A stretch of 64,000 bases of DNA from Marispirochaeta sp964554875 (GTDB taxonomy: Bacteria; Spirochaetota; Spirochaetia; JC444; Marispirochaetaceae): positions 62,001 to 126,000 of the forward strand of contig CAZKQJ010000006.1 in assembly GCA_964554875.1 (NCBI GenBank). Direction: 5' to 3'. This document shows, piece by piece, positions 60,195-64,000 of the stretch; position 1 is the first letter of the stretch, and each line of letters starts with the position of its first letter. The notes under the pieces were generated by a model. That model saw only the letters and a program-made list of their open reading frames with translations, ran no database searches and had not been told where the DNA came from. Both the position numbers and the translations under genes were made by a program.

Positions 60195-62207
60195 TTATCC
60201 GTCAACCGGTTTTTCCTTCGGAATGCTGAGCAGTTTTGCATTTATCGCCACAATCACTGTGGACAGGGACATCAGTATGGCCCCTACCTCAGGCGACAGG
60301 ATAATCCCCAGGGGAAAAAGAATTCCCGCGGCAAGGGGTATGGCCACAACATTATACCCTGTGGCCCATATAAGATTCTGAATCATCTTTCTGTGAGTTG
60401 CCCGGCCAAAGAGGATCAGAGCCGAAACATCCAGGGGATTTGAATTGACCAGGATTATATCCGCCGTGGCCGCCGCCACATCCGTCCCCGATCCGACTGC
60501 AATCCCGACCTGGGCCTGGGCCAGAGCGGGTGAATCATTAACCCCGTCTCCGGTCATGGCAACGTACTCCCCTTTGTCCTGAAGCTCCCGGATCTTCTCC
60601 TGCTTCTGGTCCGGCAGGACCTGGGCAAAGTATCCGTCAACTCCCAGTTCATCCGCCACTGCGGCAACCGTCTGCTCATTGTCCCCGGTAAGAATCCAGC
60701 ACTTGATTCCCCGGGACTGAAGCTGTTGTACGGCCTCCAAGGACTCCGGACGGATAGTGTCCGCAAGGGCAATGGAACCGGTCAGTATCTTGTCCACAAG
60801 CAGAAAAACCCGGGTTTCCGCCCCCCGGTCAGTTCCTCCAGGAACTTCAATCTCCATTTCCAACAGGGCTCCGGGGCTGAGGAGCATCACACTTTTTCCC
60901 TCCAGGGTTCCCCGTACCCCTTTTCCCTTGATGGCTTCAAAATCTTCAAGCTCCGGTATTTTCAGATTCCGCCTTTCGGCCTCATCGACAATCCCCTTTC
61001 CGATGGGATGTTCCGAGTGTCCTTCAAGGCCCGCAGCAATGGAAACGACCCGGTCTTCGTCATAGCCTTCGGCGAAGGTGCTTAGCTCACTCACTTCAAA
61101 GTTTCCCTTTGTAAGGGTCCCGGTTTTATCAAAAACAACGGTGGTAATCCTGCGGGCATTTTCAAAGGCTGTCCGGTTGCGGATAAGCAGTCCGTTCTGC
61201 GCCGACTTCGAGGTAGAGACCGCGACGACAAGGGGAATGGCCAGCCCCAGGGCATGGGGGCAGGTAATTACCATCACGGTAGCCATCCGGGCGATGGAAA
61301 ACTGGAGGTCCCGGCCCGCAATCAGCCAGGCACTGAGGGTGACAATCCCGGCACTGATGGCGATAAGGGTCAGCCAGAAGGCCGCTCTGTCCGAAAGAGC
61401 CTGAGTCCTGGATTTGTCGGCCTGGGCTCTCCGGACCATCTCGATTACCTGGCTCAGATAGGTCTCGTCCCCGGAGTTCTCGACGCTGATCTCCAGAGAA
61501 CCGTCTCCGTTGACGGAACCGCCGATAACCTCATCGCCTTCCCCCTTTTCAACAGGTTTTGACTCCCCCGTCAGCATGGATTCATCCAGATAGCTCTTTC
61601 CGCTGGAGACAATCCCGTCGGAAGGAATCTTTTCTCCCGGTTTAATCAGCAGAATGTCGCCCTTTTCAACCTCTTCCAGGGGAATGTCCTCAACATTTTC
61701 TCCTTTTTTCCTGTGAGCTTCGGAGGGCATCAGCTGAGCCAGCTTCTCCAGAGCCGAAGAAGCACTCAACACCGACGACATCTCGATCCAGTGACCCGCC
61801 AGCATAATGGCAATCAGGGTAGCCAGCTCCCAGTAGAAAGGGGTCCCCTCAAGGCCGAAACTCACTGCCGCACTGTACAGATACGCAACCGAGACGGCCA
61901 GACCAATGAGGGTCATCATACCGGGGGTTCTGCTCCTGAGCTCATCTGCAAGCCCCTTCAAAAAAGGCCAGCCGCCGTACAGGAATATGACCGAGGATAG
62001 CAGAAAGACCAGATAGTCCGCCCCGGGAAAGCTGAAGCTGTATCCCAGCCAGCCCTGAATGAACTCCGAGAGTCCCAGAACAGGGACCGACAACACCAGT
62101 GTCCAGTAAAAACGCCGCCGGAAATCCCGGATCATCATTCTGTGGTGATCAGCATGGGAGTGCTCTGTTTTTGCGTTATTGTTATTACCGCTTTTATTTG
62201 TGTCCAT
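60195..62207 (-). CDS. copB: Copper-translocating P-type ATPase (CopB, P1B-3 type)
   Basis: A 670-residue heavy-metal ATPase. The N-terminus is short and His/Asn-rich (TEHSHADHH) with no CxxC metal domain. Motifs in order: LTGESKPVEKG of the actuator domain, the CPH transmembrane metal site (VITCPHALGLAIP), DKTGTLTKG phosphorylation site, the HP locus GHSEHPIGKG and TGDGVNDSPALAQA hinge. CPH with a His-rich head marks the CopB group, which exports Cu(II)/Cu(I). No copper regulator or chaperone gene adjoins it. Confidence 0.94.
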   Translation of the reverse strand: MDTNKSGNNNNAKTEHSHADHHRMMIRDFRRRFYWTLVLSVPVLGLSEFIQGWLGYSFSFPGADYLVFLLSSVIFLYGGWPFLKGLADELRSRTPGMMTLIGLAVSVAYLYSAAVSFGLEGTPFYWELATLIAIMLAGHWIEMSSVLSASSALEKLAQLMPSEAHRKKGENVEDIPLEEVEKGDILLIKPGEKIPSDGIVSSGKSYLDESMLTGESKPVEKGEGDEVIGGSVNGDGSLEISVENSGDETYLSQVIEMVRRAQADKSRTQALSDRAAFWLTLIAISAGIVTLSAWLIAGRDLQFSIARMATVMVITCPHALGLAIPLVVAVSTSKSAQNGLLIRNRTAFENARRITTVVFDKTGTLTKGNFEVSELSTFAEGYDEDRVVSIAAGLEGHSEHPIGKGIVDEAERRNLKIPELEDFEAIKGKGVRGTLEGKSVMLLSPGALLEMEIEVPGGTDRGAETRVFLLVDKILTGSIALADTIRPESLEAVQQLQSRGIKCWILTGDNEQTVAAVADELGVDGYFAQVLPDQKQEKIRELQDKGEYVAMTGDGVNDSPALAQAQVGIAVGSGTDVAAATADIILVNSNPLDVSALILFGRATHRKMIQNLIWATGYNVVAIPLAAGILFPLGIILSPEVGAILMSLSTVIVAINAKLLSIPKEKPVDG

Positions 62208-62343
62208 TTTTATAAGGTACTAACTGAACAGGAAGAGTTAAAGTTTGCTCTGTCCGAAGCGGAGATGGTAAAAAATTTTCCGGTAGATAAACCTTATCCC
62301 CTCCTATATACTGATATCAGCTGAATTACACGGAGACAGGACT

Positions 62344-63915
62344 ATGCTGACAACCCAGGAAGAGGCTCTTGCGCAACTGGTCCGGACCAGCATGCTGATG
62401 TCCGAGGAGTTCCAGTTCCGACCCCTGATCTCTCGCCTGGTGGAACAGGCCCAGGACGTTACCCAGTCCGACCTGTCCGCCTTCTATATTTATGAGGACC
62501 CCGCAAACGGAAAAAGCAGACTGCGTCTCGGCTATAAGCGGGGACGCTACGAAATTCCCAAATCCTTAAGCGCCGGCAATGAGATCGTCGACTTTATAGG
62601 AGACTGCGGTGAGGCTGTAGTGCTTCTGGAACGAAAACCGAGCCCCTTCCTCGGAGTCCTTCTCCACGATGAAATGAAAAGCGGGATTGCCATTCCCATA
62701 AAAACGGCCAGGGAACGAATAGGTATTCTCTTTATCAACTCCCGAAGCGCCGATTTTTACGGACGTATCCGCTTTGCCTTTGTCGAGTCCTTTACCCGAC
62801 TTGCAGGCGGCATGCTTCACAACGCCCGGCTGCTTCAGGAGACCCGGGAGTATCTGCAGCGTATCGAGGAGATGGAACGCTATCAGGAGAATATCTTTTC
62901 TTCCATGACGAACCTGCTGATTACCACGGACGAATCCGGGGCGATCCACTACTTCAACCAGGCCGCGGCGGAACGGATGAATCTTTCCCGGGACGATGTT
63001 GGACGCCATATCGGTGATTTTTTCCACAAACGGATCGGCAAGAAGATCATCAATGCCCTGGAAAAAACCCAGGAGTCCGGCGACGAGGTCCTCGGAATCG
63101 AGGGAATCTACAAGGGCAGCGACAGGGAAATCGACTTTTCCCTGAACCTCTCGCCGTTAAAGGGTAAACGGGGACGGCATGAAGGTCTGACCCTGCTGTT
63201 CACCGACCAGAGCAGGGAACGGGAGCTGAAAGAGAGCATGGAGGTCGCCAAGGAGGAGCGGCGGGTAATCAAGGATATGTTTGCCCGCTACATGTCCAAC
63301 GACCTGGTCCAGCAGCTGATGGATACTCCCGACCTTATCAAACCCGGGGGAGCCCAGAAGCGGGCCACCCTTTTCTTCGCCGACATCGTGGGTTACACCG
63401 CCTTTTCCGAAGGCAAGGAGCCTGCCTATATTATTGAATTGCTGAACGGATTCTTCTCCGAAGCCGTAGAGGTCGTCCTGAAAAATCGGGGATACATTGA
63501 CAAGTTTATCGGTGACTGTATTATGGCCGCCTGGGGAGTACCCCTCTCTTCGGAGGAAGAGGATGCACAAAACGCAGTGGCTACGGCAGTGGAGCTGCAG
63601 CAGATGGTCAAAAACAGGAAGCGGCGCTTTTTTACCGGAGACGCGAAGGACCTGCGGCTTGCCATCGGCATGAACACAGGGCCTCTTGTTGCGGGGAACC
63701 TCGGCAGCAGCCAGCGGATGGACTATACCGTTATCGGGGATACCGTTAACCTGGCGGCCCGGCTGGAGGGAGTCGCCGGAGCAGACGAGATAATAATTAC
63801 CCAGGAAACCCTTGAGCTGATCGATGGAAAGTTTAAAGTCGAGAAGCGGGAGCCCGTCAGGGTAAAGGGAAAAGTACAACCTATCCAGATATACAATGTG
63901 ATTGATTTTCGCTGA
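62344..63915 (+). CDS. Adenylate/guanylate cyclase with GAF and PAS domains
   Basis: A 523-residue cytoplasmic class III cyclase. A GAF domain (about 15-165) senses a ligand, a PAS domain (about 180-300) follows a coiled linker, and the catalytic domain starts near 335 after an S-helix (ERRVIKDMFARYMS). Catalytic parts: metal Asp in FFADIVGYTAFSEG, second Asp in IGDCIMAAWG, and the VIGDTVNLAARLEG block with the transition-state Asn and Arg. Product specificity (cAMP or cGMP) is not certain by eye. A run GGAGACAGGA precedes the ATG. Confidence 0.93.
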   Translation: MLTTQEEALAQLVRTSMLMSEEFQFRPLISRLVEQAQDVTQSDLSAFYIYEDPANGKSRLRLGYKRGRYEIPKSLSAGNEIVDFIGDCGEAVVLLERKPSPFLGVLLHDEMKSGIAIPIKTARERIGILFINSRSADFYGRIRFAFVESFTRLAGGMLHNARLLQETREYLQRIEEMERYQENIFSSMTNLLITTDESGAIHYFNQAAAERMNLSRDDVGRHIGDFFHKRIGKKIINALEKTQESGDEVLGIEGIYKGSDREIDFSLNLSPLKGKRGRHEGLTLLFTDQSRERELKESMEVAKEERRVIKDMFARYMSNDLVQQLMDTPDLIKPGGAQKRATLFFADIVGYTAFSEGKEPAYIIELLNGFFSEAVEVVLKNRGYIDKFIGDCIMAAWGVPLSSEEEDAQNAVATAVELQQMVKNRKRRFFTGDAKDLRLAIGMNTGPLVAGNLGSSQRMDYTVIGDTVNLAARLEGVAGADEIIITQETLELIDGKFKVEKREPVRVKGKVQPIQIYNVIDFR

Positions 63916-63957
63916 TGCTGAAGCTTCAGTATCAATGTTGACACTAGGGGGATATAC

Positions 63958-64000
63958 ATGAATATAACAGGACTCCTTGGCTCGCTGCCACTATGGATCT
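63958..64000 (+). CDS. Start of a gene cut by the window edge
   Basis: ATG preceded at 6 bases by AGGGGG, reading MNITGLLGSLPLWI before the edge. A hydrophobic start suggests a signal or membrane protein; nothing more can be said. Confidence 0.45.
   Translation, partial: MNITGLLGSLPLWI

Noticed and set aside
62142..62324. A small membrane-like open frame between copB and the cyclase
   Set aside because: Its first half is antisense to the copB start, there is no ribosome site, and hydrophobicity arises from the complementary codons.
1..64000. tRNA, rRNA, CRISPR arrays, prophage or transposase genes
   Set aside because: Intergenic regions were read through and none showed a cloverleaf core, regular spaced repeats or recombinase motifs.

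Overview
This window looks like part of the chromosome of a free-living, moderately GC-rich spirochaete. The clues are an EF-G of the mitochondrial EFG1-like type (known as spdEFG1 in spirochaetes), a CarD gene leading ispD-ispF-nth, a DAHP synthase/prephenate dehydratase fusion, a conserved coiled-coil protein I associate with spirochaetes, and many secreted lipoproteins and binding proteins. The assignment rests on gene content seen by eye, not on a phylogeny. No rRNA, tRNA, CRISPR array, integrase or intact insertion sequence was found.

Layout. 1-2944 (minus): an extracytoplasmic redox block made of a flavinylated lipoprotein reductase, a NusG-domain-II protein (EetA-like), a Gx transporter (EetB-like) and the start of a membrane protein. 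3.1-4.8 kb: asnA and a TPR protein. 4.9-7.7 kb: a GntP permease divergent from a YdfG-type dehydrogenase and RidA. 7.8-9.9 kb: a winged-helix regulator and a DUF4914 protein with a P-loop. 10.1-13.6 kb: small membrane proteins, a methyltransferase, an HpcH/HpaI aldolase and a DMT exporter.

13.4-25.7 kb is the largest accessory block. A PrpR-type sigma54 activator is divergent from a good -24/-12 promoter that reads into an esterase, a tripartite tricarboxylate transporter (TctC-TctB-TctA plus a second TctC), a B3-like metallo-hydrolase, a DUF3237 protein, a second alpha/beta hydrolase, an EamA exporter and a MATE exporter. It reads as an uptake and degradation route for an unknown carboxylate, ester or lactone.

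25.8-30.0 kb (minus, visibly more AT-rich): a TRAP transporter operon containing a divergent fructose-6-phosphate-aldolase-like enzyme and an XRE-cupin regulator. 30.3-31.75 kb is a gene graveyard: a fragment of the peptidase gene found intact at 33.2-34.3 kb, then a decayed P-type ATPase whose motifs still lie in order.

From 31.8 kb onward the content is mostly housekeeping: a DUF3943 outer-membrane protein, an M29-like peptidase, leuS, an M24 peptidase, spirochaetal unknowns, the aromatic amino-acid fusion enzyme, a lytic transglycosylase, a response regulator with an OppA-like binding protein, a phospholipase D-like lipoprotein, malQ, a disulfide oxidoreductase, carD-ispD-ispF-nth, fusA with a P-loop partner, a DUF72 gene, deoC-uraA (uraA behind an intrinsic terminator), copB and a GAF-PAS adenylate/guanylate cyclase. 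Several of these genes (leuS, carD, the DUF72 gene, the DUF3943 gene, the 39350 gene) lack a Shine-Dalgarno sequence. Each has a -10 hexamer, in all but the DUF72 gene with a good -35, ending 6 to 9 bases before the start codon, which suggests leaderless or nearly leaderless mRNAs.
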